From: Sinotaia quadrata
Lineage: Eukaryota; Mollusca; Gastropoda; Architaenioglossa; Viviparidae
DNA: 64,000 nucleotides
Assembly: GCA_028829895.1 (NCBI GenBank)
Contig: CM054181.1
Coordinates: forward strand, 3,992,501-4,056,500
Direction of reading: 5' to 3'
Made by a program: the position numbers and the translations under genes. Shown one piece after another: positions 32,902-43,345 of this stretch; the first letter of the stretch is position 1; each line of letters opens with the position of its first letter. Below the pieces are notes generated by a model. It ran no database searches. It worked only from the letters and a program-made list of their open reading frames with translations, and was not told where the DNA came from.

Positions 32902-35900
32902 TTATATCGCGGTTATGGCATGCCGGGATAATGCATCGGCACCCGAATTTTCTCGGCCCGCGATGTGTTCGACAACGAAGCTATACTCCTGTAGCAGGAG
33001 TGTCCATCTAGTTAGCCTAGCGTTATCGTACATGCTAGTGCGCAGATATGTAAGCGGCTTATGATCGCACTGCAGGATGAACGGTTTAGAGTACAGATAA
33101 GCACTAAATTTCTTGAGTGCCCATACGATTGCTAAGCACTCTTTTTCAATCGTAGAATACCGTGTCTCACGATCTAACAGTTTCTTAGAAGCGTATGCTA
33201 CCGGTAGGTATTCGTCATCTGTCTCTTGGAGAAGTATGGCACCGAGGCCTTCGTCTGATGCGTCGGTCCTGACAATAAATCTCTTGTCAAAGTCTGGTAA
33301 CTGTAGGACGGGTTTACTGGTCAAGATGTCCTTCACTTTTTCGAGGGCAGTGCTACACTCTGCCGTCCATCGTATTTTCGTGGGTTGTTTGTTCCCAGTT
33401 AAGTCCGTCAGTGGTTTAAGAAGCGTACTGAAGTTTGGGACAAATTTTCGGTAGTACCCCACTAGTCCCAAAACTGCCCTGACCTGTTTCTTTGTAGTCG
33501 GTAAGGTCATGTCACGAATGGCTGCAGTTAAGTCTAGATTAGGGCCTATTTGTCCGTCACTTATGATATGGCCAAGAAATTCAATCTCTCGAAAGCCCGC
33601 GCGTACTTTGGAGGGTTTCACGGTCAATCTATGGCGCTCGAGAATGTCAAGTAGACCACCCACTGAGGATAAATGTTGGTCCCATGTTCCTGTTGCTACC
33701 AGTATGTCATCAAAGAAATTCAATGCGTCAACGCTCTCTAACGGTAATTTTCGCATGAAGCGCGCGAATGTTGCGGGTGCGTTCGCTAGTCCGAACGGTA
33801 GTCGGCAAAACTGAAATAAGCCTAGCGGGGTTGGAAAGGCTGTTTTTGGTCTGTCGTCTGTAGCAACTGACAGTTGCCAGTACCCTTTGCACATGTCAAA
33901 CTTTGAAAAGTAATGTGCCTTGGTTAGTTTTGCGAATAATTCGTCCTGATTTGGAATAGGTTCCGCATCGAATTCAGTTATCTCATTTAACTGTCTGTAG
34001 TCCACACAAAAACGAAGCGTACCGTCTTTCTTTTTAACTAAGACGACCGGTGATGAATATGGGGAGATTGACTGTTCAATCACGCCCTGTTTTTGCATTT
34101 CACGCACCTGTTCTGCTATGTACTTTGTGCTCTCATATTTCTGTGGGTACTGTTTTAAGCGTATCGGTTTGTCACTTAAAAGTTTGATGCGGTGTTCAAC
34201 CAAATCTGAGTGGCCCGGTTGGTCGGTGAATATGCGCGCGTGTCTGTGTAAGAGTTTTGACATTGCGTCGCGCTGTTCGACAGTTAAGTTCGAGTCAATC
34301 TCGACTTGATCGACTGTAACTGCGGGGTTAGGCTGGGTTTCGGCGGACATCATGTCTGTTCTGAAATTGGAGTCTTCCAATTGTATCAGTGCGACATTCA
34401 CGTTTTGTATCTGTTCGTCGCTGCGTTCATAGTAACGCTTGAGCATATTTATGTGATAGATTTTCTGCTTATTTCCTATCTGTATGCTGTAGTCGTTCTG
34501 CTTCACACGCTTAATAACGCGGTAGGGTCCACGCCAGTGCATTTGCATGCGGTTGTTATGCGTGGGCCGCAAGAGTAACACGAGCTGACCTGGTTCGAGG
34601 TCACGTTCCACAGCCGTACGGTCAAAATTTCGCTTGTATCGGGGTTGTTTTTCGCGAATGTTTTCCTGTGCTAAGTGACATGTCTCAGTCAGACGTTGAC
34701 GTAGTTCGGCTACGTACGTGTGAACATCTTTACCATCGGTCACAGTGTCTCCCTTGACCCATGTTTCTTTAATTAGTTTAAGGGGACCACGAGGTTGTCT
34801 GCCGTATAGTAGTTGGAACGGTGAATAGCCCGTACTCTCTTGTGGGAGTTCGCGATACGCGAAGAGTAATGGTGCTAGAAAACGTGGCCACTGGTCGGGT
34901 TGTTCCGAGGCCATTTTAATTAACATTTTCTTTATTGTACCGTTGAAACGTTCAACGGCACCATTAGACTGAGCGTGATATGGTGACGAGAACAACTGTT
35001 TACACGCCAGTAGACGCATTGTTTCAGCCATCATTGCTGAGGTGAATTGAGTGCCCTGGTCACTCAATATCTCTCGGGGAACGCCCGTGCGAGAAAATAC
35101 GTCTATTAAAGCGTCTGCGACTTCGATCGCTGTGATGCCCTTTAATGCGACTGCTTCTGGATATCGTGTTGCAAAATCCACGATTGTTAGGATATAGCGA
35201 TATCCTCCTTCGGCCGCGGGAATGATTGGGCCAATAATGTCTACTGCGACTTTTAGGAATGGTTCCTCTACTGTTGGTACTATCTCGAGGGGAACTCGAC
35301 TGACACGCCCTCGGTCAATATGTTGTTGACACTGCGTACATGTACGAACGTACGAGCGAACATCCCTACCCAGGCCTGGCCAAAAAAAGTCTTCGCGAAC
35401 TCGCTGCTCAGTGCGACGCGCGCCCTGATGTCCAGACATGATTGAGTCGTGTGCAAAGCTTAGAATCAGCGGTCTGAGTGGTGTAGGGGTAAATAAACAC
35501 GTGGTGCTTCTAGTATCATTTTCCTTAAAGTCGGTGCGCCGAAACGCTAGTCCGTCCTTCAGGAAATACGTAATTGTCGCGTACTTGCTGGACGTAATAG
35601 TGTTTTTCCTTGCCAGCTTTAGCATTGAGGACAAGCTTTTGTCCTCCTGCTGCAGGTGACTGAGTTGACTTGGGGTCAACTGCGGAAATGTGTTCTCGAC
35701 TATCTTTAGAGCTGGGGGTCCTTGTTTACTACGTTCCCGTTGTGCTCTAGTGGTGACGGGGAGAACAGGATAGATGTCATCAGTGTGTGCGTCACACTGT
35801 TCGGGCGATAGTATGAATCCGAACTGCATGTCTCTTATTACTGCGGCGGTGACTGTACCGGAAAATACGGGTGACGTAACATGTACAGTGGCTCTTGGAC

Positions 35901-37329
35901 ATGTACTAAGGTGTCCCATAACACATCGAATGCGGACACTACCCCTTAGATACTGTTCAGGGCGTACAAGTTTAGCATTTATGCAGCTTATGGACGCACC
36001 TGTGTCGACCAGTATTTTGACTCTTTGTCCGTTTACTGTAGCCTGTTGGGTCTTTAGAGTTGCACCTGTTTCAGTGCATACTTTTACATCACGTGGACTG
36101 GGACAGTTCTGAGAACTATGCCCCTTCCCTTTGCAAGTGTAACACGTCATAGGTGGGGAGTCACGTGTGTGACGTCGTACGTCTTGTGACTTAGTATATG
36201 TCCGCTGTACCGGTTCGGGTTTTTCCGATTTCGTCATTGGTCGGTTCGGTTTCGGTGTATACTTCTGCCGATTTGTAAGAGGAGGGCGTGGTGCACTCCT
36301 CGTAATTACCGGATCAGGGTAATCATTATACGTGTCTGCTAACTTCAACATATCACTGAAGTTAGTCGGAGGATTTCGCTGCAAATATGTCGTCATTGCA
36401 GGCGGAGCAATATGGAGAAATTGATCTCTTAATATCAAATCAAATAGGCCCTCATATGTCTTCCGGATGTCTGTCAAATCAATCCATCTATCAAGATAAT
36501 GGCGTAACCGGGTACCGAAGGCTTGCATGGTGTCATTTGCTTTAGGTATGGCTCTCCTAAACATTTTTCGAAAGCCTTCTGCTGTACATTGAAAAGTACG
36601 CATCAAACCCGTTTTGAGATCTGCATAAGTAATAGCGGGATCGCGCGTTAGATCAGTAAATGCGCGCGAGCTTTCACCTTGAAGTATTTGACCGAGTTGT
36701 TGTTTCTTTTCAATGTCAGTGTAATTAAAGTTGGCAATGAAACTGTCAAAGCGTGTCAAAAACTCGTCAATCGTCTCGACTTCAGGGTTAAAGAAAGCTA
36801 GCCGTGTACGGGGTTTATTTAACTCGGCCTGTTGCTTAGCAGTCCCCTCTAACAACTTCTCTCTAGCTGTTACCTCTTGCTTAGCTAATTCAAGCTGTTC
36901 CTGATGTACTCTAGCTTTTAACTTAAGCTTTCTCTCTTCTACTTCCTGCCTTTTATCTTCTAAATCCCTAGCTGATTGAATCTTTAATAACTCTATTTCT
37001 CTCATATCGTGGATTTCTTTCTCTTTAAAATCTCTCGCCTCTTTCGCTCTTTTTTCCTCTAGCTCTCTCAGGTCTTTCATCTCTAGCTGTTTAGCTAACT
37101 GTCTCTTATCTTCTAGCTCTACAGCCTCTTTCGATCTTTTTTCTTCTAGCTCTCTCACCTCTTTCGATCTTTTTTCCTCTAGCTCTCTCAGGTCTTTCGC
37201 TTCATTTTCTTTCGCAACATACCATTTAGCTATCTCCTCATCCACGTATTTCTTTAACTCGGCTTTCTCATACCCGAATTCTCTACCCATAGCCATGAGT
37301 TCTTTCTTTATGTTTACTAGCTCGGCCAT
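32902..37329 (-). CDS. Gag-pol polyprotein with integrase upstream of reverse transcriptase
   Basis: One 1,475-residue frame. Residues 5-175 form a charged coiled coil rich in ELEEKR repeats. Residues 177-310 are a retrotransposon gag (capsid-like) region. A CCHC zinc knuckle lies at 396-409 (C396, C399, H404, C409). The aspartic protease has DTGA at 442-445. Integrase has an HHCC finger (H627, H634, C664, C667), the D697, D757, E793 triad with 35 residues between the last two, and a GPY motif at 934-936. Reverse transcriptase (about 1045-1225) has LPFG at 1177-1180 and an FFDD catalytic box at 1205-1208, where YxDD is commoner. RNase H follows with D1356, E1397, D1422 and D1465. All catalytic residues are present. 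Gag and pol share a frame with no stop or frameshift, so product ratios must be set by proteolysis or another route. Plus-strand frames here are shadows. Confidence 0.97.
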   Translation of the reverse strand: MAELVNIKKELMAMGREFGYEKAELKKYVDEEIAKWYVAKENEAKDLRELEEKRSKEVRELEEKRSKEAVELEDKRQLAKQLEMKDLRELEEKRAKEARDFKEKEIHDMREIELLKIQSARDLEDKRQEVEERKLKLKARVHQEQLELAKQEVTAREKLLEGTAKQQAELNKPRTRLAFFNPEVETIDEFLTRFDSFIANFNYTDIEKKQQLGQILQGESSRAFTDLTRDPAITYADLKTGLMRTFQCTAEGFRKMFRRAIPKANDTMQAFGTRLRHYLDRWIDLTDIRKTYEGLFDLILRDQFLHIAPPAMTTYLQRNPPTNFSDMLKLADTYNDYPDPVITRSAPRPPLTNRQKYTPKPNRPMTKSEKPEPVQRTYTKSQDVRRHTRDSPPMTCYTCKGKGHSSQNCPSPRDVKVCTETGATLKTQQATVNGQRVKILVDTGASISCINAKLVRPEQYLRGSVRIRCVMGHLSTCPRATVHVTSPVFSGTVTAAVIRDMQFGFILSPEQCDAHTDDIYPVLPVTTRAQRERSKQGPPALKIVENTFPQLTPSQLSHLQQEDKSLSSMLKLARKNTITSSKYATITYFLKDGLAFRRTDFKENDTRSTTCLFTPTPLRPLILSFAHDSIMSGHQGARRTEQRVREDFFWPGLGRDVRSYVRTCTQCQQHIDRGRVSRVPLEIVPTVEEPFLKVAVDIIGPIIPAAEGGYRYILTIVDFATRYPEAVALKGITAIEVADALIDVFSRTGVPREILSDQGTQFTSAMMAETMRLLACKQLFSSPYHAQSNGAVERFNGTIKKMLIKMASEQPDQWPRFLAPLLFAYRELPQESTGYSPFQLLYGRQPRGPLKLIKETWVKGDTVTDGKDVHTYVAELRQRLTETCHLAQENIREKQPRYKRNFDRTAVERDLEPGQLVLLLRPTHNNRMQMHWRGPYRVIKRVKQNDYSIQIGNKQKIYHINMLKRYYERSDEQIQNVNVALIQLEDSNFRTDMMSAETQPNPAVTVDQVEIDSNLTVEQRDAMSKLLHRHARIFTDQPGHSDLVEHRIKLLSDKPIRLKQYPQKYESTKYIAEQVREMQKQGVIEQSISPYSSPVVLVKKKDGTLRFCVDYRQLNEITEFDAEPIPNQDELFAKLTKAHYFSKFDMCKGYWQLSVATDDRPKTAFPTPLGLFQFCRLPFGLANAPATFARFMRKLPLESVDALNFFDDILVATGTWDQHLSSVGGLLDILERHRLTVKPSKVRAGFREIEFLGHIISDGQIGPNLDLTAAIRDMTLPTTKKQVRAVLGLVGYYRKFVPNFSTLLKPLTDLTGNKQPTKIRWTAECSTALEKVKDILTSKPVLQLPDFDKRFIVRTDASDEGLGAILLQETDDEYLPVAYASKKLLDRETRYSTIEKECLAIVWALKKFSAYLYSKPFILQCDHKPLTYLRTSMYDNARLTRWTLLLQEYSFVVEHIAGRENSGADALSRHAITAI

Positions 37330-37770
37330 TTTTAAAATTGCTAGTTATCACGAGTATGGATAAAGTGACTTAGAATATTCGCGGGATTTTGACCTCTGTC
37401 GGTCACAAGTGGTGCAATGGTGTGCGTATGAACACCAGCCACCACACGAATAAAAGAAATCCTAATCGCAAATTTGCAAAGTTAGCAAAATTAGCAAAAC
37501 AACAGTTGCTAATGTAGCGTACAAAATATCGATCTATGTACGTCTAAACACGAGTCGGTACGCGTTAACGATAATAGCGTAAGATTATAAAACTTATTTC
37601 AACACAATAATAAGTCTTATCAAAATCCAGTTCACCTAAGTCTCAATAGCAAAGCCCTAACATGCAATAAACAATGCATAATGGTGATGAGATAGAAAAG
37701 CAGGAAAGAGATGACACTTTCTTACAACAACACAATTTACCTTGTCAGATCACGGTCAGTGGTCACCAGA
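37330..37770 (-). other. Leader between 5' LTR and gag-pol
   Basis: A non-coding leader of about 440 bp that would contain packaging and dimerisation signals. A plus-strand frame (37674-37919) crosses into the LTR and is not meaningful. Confidence 0.7.
37751..37768 (-). promoter_or_regulatory. tRNA primer-binding site
   Basis: Two bases inside the 5' LTR the minus strand reads TGGTGACCACTGACCGTG. The initial TGG fits pairing with a tRNA 3' CCA. I cannot name the tRNA without a search. Confidence 0.65.
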
Positions 37771-39482
37771 TGTCACGAAACGGGAGGCTCGTTACAAGCC
37801 GACCCCGAGCTGAAGTCAGAGATGCAAGGGGTGAAGTCTATTTTTGGCCTGCTCCGGTGCACCTCCAAGAAAAGCCCGTGACGTATGCCAGTACTACGTT
37901 GCGTCAAGTTGTTACATAGACACACATGACATACTCCATTGATGTTTGGGTGGGGCCCAATTTATTAGTGTCATGCCAAGGAACGTTTTATTGGCGGTGT
38001 GTGTTGTGAGTGTGTATCATAAATGTGAATAAATGGACGAACAGACGAACGGTGCAAAACAATAGTACAAATTCTTTCGTCCCTCTCAAAAACTATGAAT
38101 AACAAGAGAGTTGAAAGATGTTTAAATCAGGTTATTTATTTCCCGATTTAAAAGGGGCACTACTCTTTCGCACAGTGATTAATCATTCATTCAACTTTCC
38201 AATGTCATGCACTCTGTGGGAAATAAGGGGAGATGAAAATGATGAAATTCAAAATATAAAATAAAGATTAATTACACAATTCTTATGCGGCAAATGGGGC
38301 CGCTTTAACAATAATTGACATGTAAAATAAGCATTTCTTTTAACATTAGAGTTCTTATTTTGCAAACGATATAATAGTGTTCATTTTCTTTGAGTCCTAG
38401 ACTTAAGTATGTGCGCGTTAGCCGTGCTAATGATTACTCACTATTAATGTCAGAGTTCCAAGGAGATGACGTAAGCTCACACGTCACTTATAAGCGGCAC
38501 TTCAAAGTGAAGATCGACGCAATTGAGGCGTCGCGTTGCAGGTGAAGATTCTGCAGAATCTAGGCACCACTTTCAGATTATCGCTGGGGAGAAATCTGAA
38601 ATTTAGCTGACTGTTGTCAGCCTCGATAATTGTCGTGGAAACGGACACGCCAACGACGTTTAGCATTATCGGGTAGAGTCGTCCAGTGGGATGTGTCGTC
38701 GCATTACATTGAGTGTAGAAATCCGGATATGTGTAAGAAATCTCGGTGCTAGCCTCCCAATAGCGGCATAGATCTGCCAAACCAACTCAGACAGGGGGGA
38801 GAACAAATTGGTCCCTCGTGTCGTTAACTGCATACAACCAGCGTCGCATGCATGGGTTTTTCTTGACAGTGAACTTTCCACTTTGCCAAAAGTTATACTG
38901 AGTAATTTTGCCTCGTTACTCAATATATGGCATCAGACGGATGGAAAACGGATGGAAAGAGATTATTGCAGCTTTCCTTTATGAAATCTCTATACACGAG
39001 ATAATTCATACGTGAAGTTAGACTGGCTTCAGACGAATCGACGTTTTCAACATTGAGAGTAAAGTCTTCATTTTGCCTCTTATATAGCCTTCACTGAAGG
39101 TTTCCAAAACTTCCAGAAGCTATGCCGTGTGACATGATTTTTGCCTTGGATATATAGTGGTAATCGTGATGCACGGTTTTCTGTGGTTAATTCTAATGCG
39201 CACTGGCCATTCCTCTTGTCAACAACATGTGGCCGTAGTGCGCAGTTGTCCCAATTTATTTAATATACATATTCTTCATAAACTAATATATATATTCAAT
39301 ATGATTATTGACACACACTGCGTCACGAACGTCTGTCTACTAAAGAGATCTTAGGTGACCGTTACTGGAAGTTACATGCTACATATGTAAATAACAAAAC
39401 TCGGATTACTTCAATTAGTTTTGTTAGCGGTTTTTTTTAAAATGAAATAAAATATAATTTCTGTCCCTCGTTTCCTGTGACA
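37771..39482 (-). repeat. 5' LTR of the gypsy-type element
   Basis: This is identical in length to the LTR at 31062 (offset 6,709 bp). The sense TATA box lies at about 39080-39088 and would direct transcription toward lower coordinates. Confidence 0.97.
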
Positions 39483-39645
39483 TTAGTGTATTATTTTATG
39501 GTGATGTATTGCATTTATATGGTGACATGGTACATTAATGTATTATTATATGGTAACAGAGCACATTAATGTATTATTTCATGGTGATGTACTGCATTTA
39601 TAAGGTGACACAGTACATTAATGTATTATTTATTATATGTTGACA
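39483..39645. repeat. Continuation of the TATGGTAACAG array
   Basis: The array split by the retrotransposon resumes with the duplicated TTAGT and TGTATTATTTTATGGTGAT units for about 160 bp. Confidence 0.88.
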
Positions 39646-40215
39646 AACTGCACTACAGATCAAGTGAAAACAAGGTATTTCAGTAAGTCAAGATTTCTAA
39701 ACATCCTGGCATAATTTAAGTAGCCAGCAACTATAATGTTATTATTGAAGGTTAAAAGTGGAATTAAAACCAAAGCTCTTGATCATGCAAGAGAACACCA
39801 CAATTGACACAAAGTGGCCAAGATGTCCTTGGTTATAGTCCAGTATATTTCTTTGATCTGTATGCAGTTCAGGTTTGTAACAGCATGAAACATTTGTGCT
39901 GTATGCAGTTCAGGTTTGTAACAGCATGAAACATTTGTGCTGTATGCAGTTCAGGTTTGTAACAGCATGAAACATTTGTGTTGAGCTCAGCTTTGTTCTG
40001 TCAAGTGTCATATCTTCATAAATATGTATGGCTTGTTTGACCTCTGTGTTATCATTAAGCTTGTTTGTGTACATTTATAACAGTAAATCTGACAGAAAAA
40101 TGTTGCTTTGATTGCAAATATTGCAATATCCACTGAGACTTTGATTTTTAAAAGTTATATACATAATCAGAACTTCCTAAATCTATTGAAAGCTCATTTG
40201 CACAGCTGACCTAGG
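39646..40215. mobile_element. Dispersed repeat B, first copy
   Basis: It shares TTTCTAAACATCCTGGCA, GTTATTATT..GGTTAAAAGTGGA and further blocks, in the same order, with 54925-55270 in the first parvin intron. A 41-bp unit (CTGTATGCAGTTCAGGTTTG and on) was expanded to three copies at 39858-39980 within this copy. No protein is encoded. Class unknown, probably a non-autonomous element. Confidence 0.65.
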
Positions 40216-41072
40216 TCCCTCTTCATTTGGCCTTTAATGTATTATTAAATAGTGACACAGTATATTACTTTTATTATTATAAAAGACATACTGCATTAAT
40301 ATATTATTATAATCATATTGCAATACTGAAACAAGTCCTTCCACTGTTCCAACCATGCGAGAGTTAAAGTGATTTGCATATGGTGATGTATTTATCAGTG
40401 GAATGGATGTAGGTGAGTGAAATAATTTGATGCATACCACTCTTGACTTGTACAAATCTTTAGACTATGATTATACTGATCTTGATTAGTTGATTTGTAC
40501 AAGTCTTTAGACTACAATCATATCTTGGCCTACTTTGCTTAAAATAAAAAGTTAAATGACCTTACTACATGCCTGGCATGCTTATCAGCTTTAGTTGTAC
40601 TACTTTACTAATGTAATGCAGTTAATAGTATTTCATAGAAATGAAGAAGCCATACCTCACTAAAAAAAAAAAAAAAAAAAAAAAAAATTAAAATGATAGA
40701 AAATCTTTATCTTATTAAGTCAAAAGTGCTCATCAGGACAATGAACTACATTCTCAGCATAGATACAGTATGTTAATTAAGGAAAATGCAAAACAAATGA
40801 CAATCAAATTATCAAAACAAATATTAATTCAACCAGTCTTTCACACCAATTACAAATGCAAAACAACACACTTTTACTTCAGAATGACAATTTGCAGTTT
40901 GAAAAGTAATTTTGATTTCCAATTCACATAATTATTAAGGTAAATATAAATAAAGGTAACATATCTGTTACAAGTACCACAGCTTTGAAATTGGTAAAAG
41001 ACTATTGTTTGTTGATGTCACTACATGTCTATTTCTTTATCTTTTTTTTTTTTAAAGCTTAAATTGTATTTA
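40216..41072. other. Intergenic; 3' flank of the F-box gene
   Basis: A poly-A run lies at about 40663-40687. The frame at 40234-40455 (-) has no recognisable content. On the minus strand this holds the 3' UTR of the gene ending at 41073; its exact end is not clear. Confidence 0.45.
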
Positions 41073-42404
41073 TCAGCACCTCAGTGTACTTTCATCTAAT
41101 AAGAAAGACAGTTCACATCCATCAAGCTGCATTGTTGTTGGTGAGTTGTGAGGTCTCCAGTCACACTGCAGATGCTCTGATATCACTGGAATTATGTATT
41201 TCTGCATGTCATAATCCTCCAAGTCTCCAACTATAGCCACTTCTTGAAGTAGTTTAGTATTTTGCACCAAAGAAATGAGGGTGATACTGGATAATGGGAC
41301 TGTGCTAATGAAATGAGTCAATTTGAGGCACAACTTGGAAAACTGAGAGATATCCAGGAGCTGAAGGTTTGGCAACCAAGCACTGTGTGTAAATGCCAGA
41401 ATCTGGAGTTTACCTCCATAATTTTCTCCTATACTGAAAAGAAGATCTTCTGTCACTGGATTGCTGAGACTGTCAAGACAAACAGACTTGACAAATGGAT
41501 TTGGAACAAGATTGCTTACACAAACTGTACGCTGTCTGAATATATAATGCACATGCAGATGTTTATCATCAGGCACTTTAAGACTTGACCAGTCTATAGA
41601 GTCTTGTTCCTTGAATTCCAAGTCTGACGTAGAGTCATCATTTACAAGATATAGGTCCTTCAGACATTGGTGAACTAAAGACTGTATATTCCCAGTAGTA
41701 ATGTACTGTATTGGCAATTTAAGAGTCTTGAGTGACGTCATAGATTTAAGGCAAGTGAGAGACGATGGAGTTTGGAGACTGCTTTCTGTTGTTCGGCTTA
41801 TATCCAGAACAGTTACCAATTTTAGCACCTGAGGGTTTGATATATAGTAGTCTAAAAATCGTAATGACATTGGCCGAATATGATCACATGAATACTGTAG
41901 TCCACATAACTCAAGTTTAAAATTATTTTTGCTAAAGGCATAAATAAGTAACTTTTCAATCGATTTTTGATAACTCTTGAAAATATCAGTGTCACTACTT
42001 TGTGAAGTGACAAAGTGAGACGGGTGATATATCCTCAGTGACTTTAACGCTCTACATCTGTCTACGAGCGTAGCCAAGGTAGGGAAAATGTCGTCTGTGT
42101 TTGAATAGTCGAAAATGCACATGCATTCCCATTTACTTTTGCATGGGTTTCCAAGCCACAGAGTGCAATGTTGTATAAAGTGGCCATATTTTTGTAAACA
42201 AGCAACTTCTATTCTCTGACTATGTAGGTTTCTCTCCCCTGCTTCAAAATGTCGCCATCCTAAGGAAGAAGACAAAATTCTGCTCATTTCTGGACATACA
42301 GCTTGTAAAGTCAATTTATCTCTCCAATGCAAGTAGTTGAAAATGTAACCAAGTTCAATAGACGGGAGTGTCCATAATTTTAACTGCTCCTTCTTAGGTT
42401 GCAT
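41073..42404 (-). CDS. F-box protein with leucine-rich-repeat-like C-terminal part
   Basis: One uninterrupted 443-residue frame starts at ATG 42404. Residues about 12-55 (LPSIELGYIFNYLHWRDKL, QAVCPEMSRIL, GWRHF) fit an F-box: the LP start, a hydrophobic helix, the conserved V/C and a terminal W. F-box proteins bind SKP1 and present substrates to SCF ubiquitin ligases. Downstream, repeated LKSLRIY, LKLVTVLDIS, MTSLKTLKLP, LPNLQLLDIS and LLQEVAIVG blocks look like irregular leucine-rich repeats, the usual substrate-binding part of FBXL-type proteins; the overall build also recalls FBXO33/FBXO39-like proteins. There is no intron in the coding region, unlike the neighbouring genes, which may mean an old retrocopy or simply an intronless gene. 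The subfamily and substrate cannot be told. Confidence 0.85.
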   Translation of the reverse strand: MQPKKEQLKLWTLPSIELGYIFNYLHWRDKLTLQAVCPEMSRILSSSLGWRHFEAGERNLHSQRIEVACLQKYGHFIQHCTLWLGNPCKSKWECMCIFDYSNTDDIFPTLATLVDRCRALKSLRIYHPSHFVTSQSSDTDIFKSYQKSIEKLLIYAFSKNNFKLELCGLQYSCDHIRPMSLRFLDYYISNPQVLKLVTVLDISRTTESSLQTPSSLTCLKSMTSLKTLKLPIQYITTGNIQSLVHQCLKDLYLVNDDSTSDLEFKEQDSIDWSSLKVPDDKHLHVHYIFRQRTVCVSNLVPNPFVKSVCLDSLSNPVTEDLLFSIGENYGGKLQILAFTHSAWLPNLQLLDISQFSKLCLKLTHFISTVPLSSITLISLVQNTKLLQEVAIVGDLEDYDMQKYIIPVISEHLQCDWRPHNSPTTMQLDGCELSFLLDESTLRC

Positions 42405-43225
42405 TTTCGTTTATTTCTTCTTCTTGAGATCATTCAAGAATGTTGACTATTTTCCACGTTAGTTAATTCTGCAATTCAGAGACAAGACTAAATGCGAACA
42501 AAGTATGTTTATTGCTTTTGATATATGTATTGTGTTACGTTAAAAAAACCAACAACCGCTACAGCAGCCTGACTAGATTTAACTCACGCAATGGAGCCTT
42601 TTGTCAAGCTTTCTTGGCAGCCGATAAAACCGAGTCACTCATGCTTCTGTTATTTAAATGCACAACTTGATATCATGCTGTTATCGAGCAAGGCAAATTG
42701 AACTCTTACTGGCAACGCAAGCGCGCGCGCACACACACACAGAGAAAAACATTTTTATTCTTTATGTAGGTGTATCACGCAGGATAAAATCGATGTAAAA
42801 CGGAGTCTAGGCGACATTGATCGTCTGCTTTCTGTAATTTGTAGTGAGCTCCCTTTGTATTTCACAGTCTTAACACTTTGCAATAAGTGTTCTATGTACT
42901 AAAAAGATTTTACTCACATTCGACATGAAAATATATTTTAAACGATTTCCTCTTTTGTAAAACGAGAAGTAAAACATGTATTTACCATTAACCACACCAT
43001 CATTGGCAGACTGAAACTAGTTATACAGTATACAAATCTGTTTAAGTACTCCTTTTATCTTTGTAATTTTCTCGAATAACCAGCACTCCATCTAGCAACA
43101 TTCTTTCTTTGATGGCATTTAAATTCCTAATTGTAAATATTTATTCATATTTTATCCATGTCTTACTGTTAATTATTTTTAAAGTGCATATTAAAATTGT
43201 TTATTCTATCATCTCTTGTTCTCAA
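42405..43225. other. 5' flank of the F-box gene
   Basis: This contains a (GC)n(AC)n run near 42720-42742 and otherwise unique sequence. It should include the minus-strand promoter, but I see no clear core elements. Confidence 0.4.
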
Positions 43226-43226
43226 G

Positions 43227-43345
43227 GTATATTTGATCTGGACCCCCAAGTGAGCCGGATAGTCGAGTTTACTGTAGAAGAGGACAAATCTGTGTATCAT
43301 ATTATAAAACATATTTCTCTGGAGAACTATTATTTTTTCATGTCA
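43227..43345 (+). pseudogene. Possible isolated coding fragment
   Basis: After TCTTGTTCTCAAG, which could be an acceptor, the plus strand reads IFDLDPQVSRIVEFTVEEDK and continues SVYHIIKHIS before becoming AT-rich. The first 26 codons look coding in composition and there is no donor. It could be an exon relic or chance. No family recognised. Confidence 0.2.

Larger units (their letters stand above)
31062..39482 (-). mobile_element. Intact Ty3/gypsy-type LTR retrotransposon, Gmr1-like gene order
   Basis: The 8,421-bp element is bounded by two 1,712-bp LTRs and by 5-bp duplications TTAGT (31057-31061 and 39483-39487). Transcription is on the minus strand. Order in the sense direction: 5' LTR (39482-37771), primer-binding site beginning TGGTGACC two bases inside, a 440-bp leader, one gag-pol frame (37329-32902), a purine tract AAGAAGGGGG, and the 3' LTR (32773-31062). 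Comparing the LTRs by eye I found one difference (G at 32283, A at 38992). The frame is unbroken. Integrase lies before reverse transcriptase, unlike ordinary gypsy elements; this order is known for the Gmr1 group. No envelope frame is present. All of this indicates a very recent insertion that may still be mobile. Confidence 0.97.

Noticed and set aside
33113..36112. Plus-strand frames of 60-113 residues across the retrotransposon
   Set aside because: Antisense shadows of the 1,475-codon polyprotein.
32902..37329. Assembly artefact or recombination as the cause of integrase preceding reverse transcriptase
   Set aside because: The frame is continuous, intact LTRs and target duplications bound it, and the order matches a known group.
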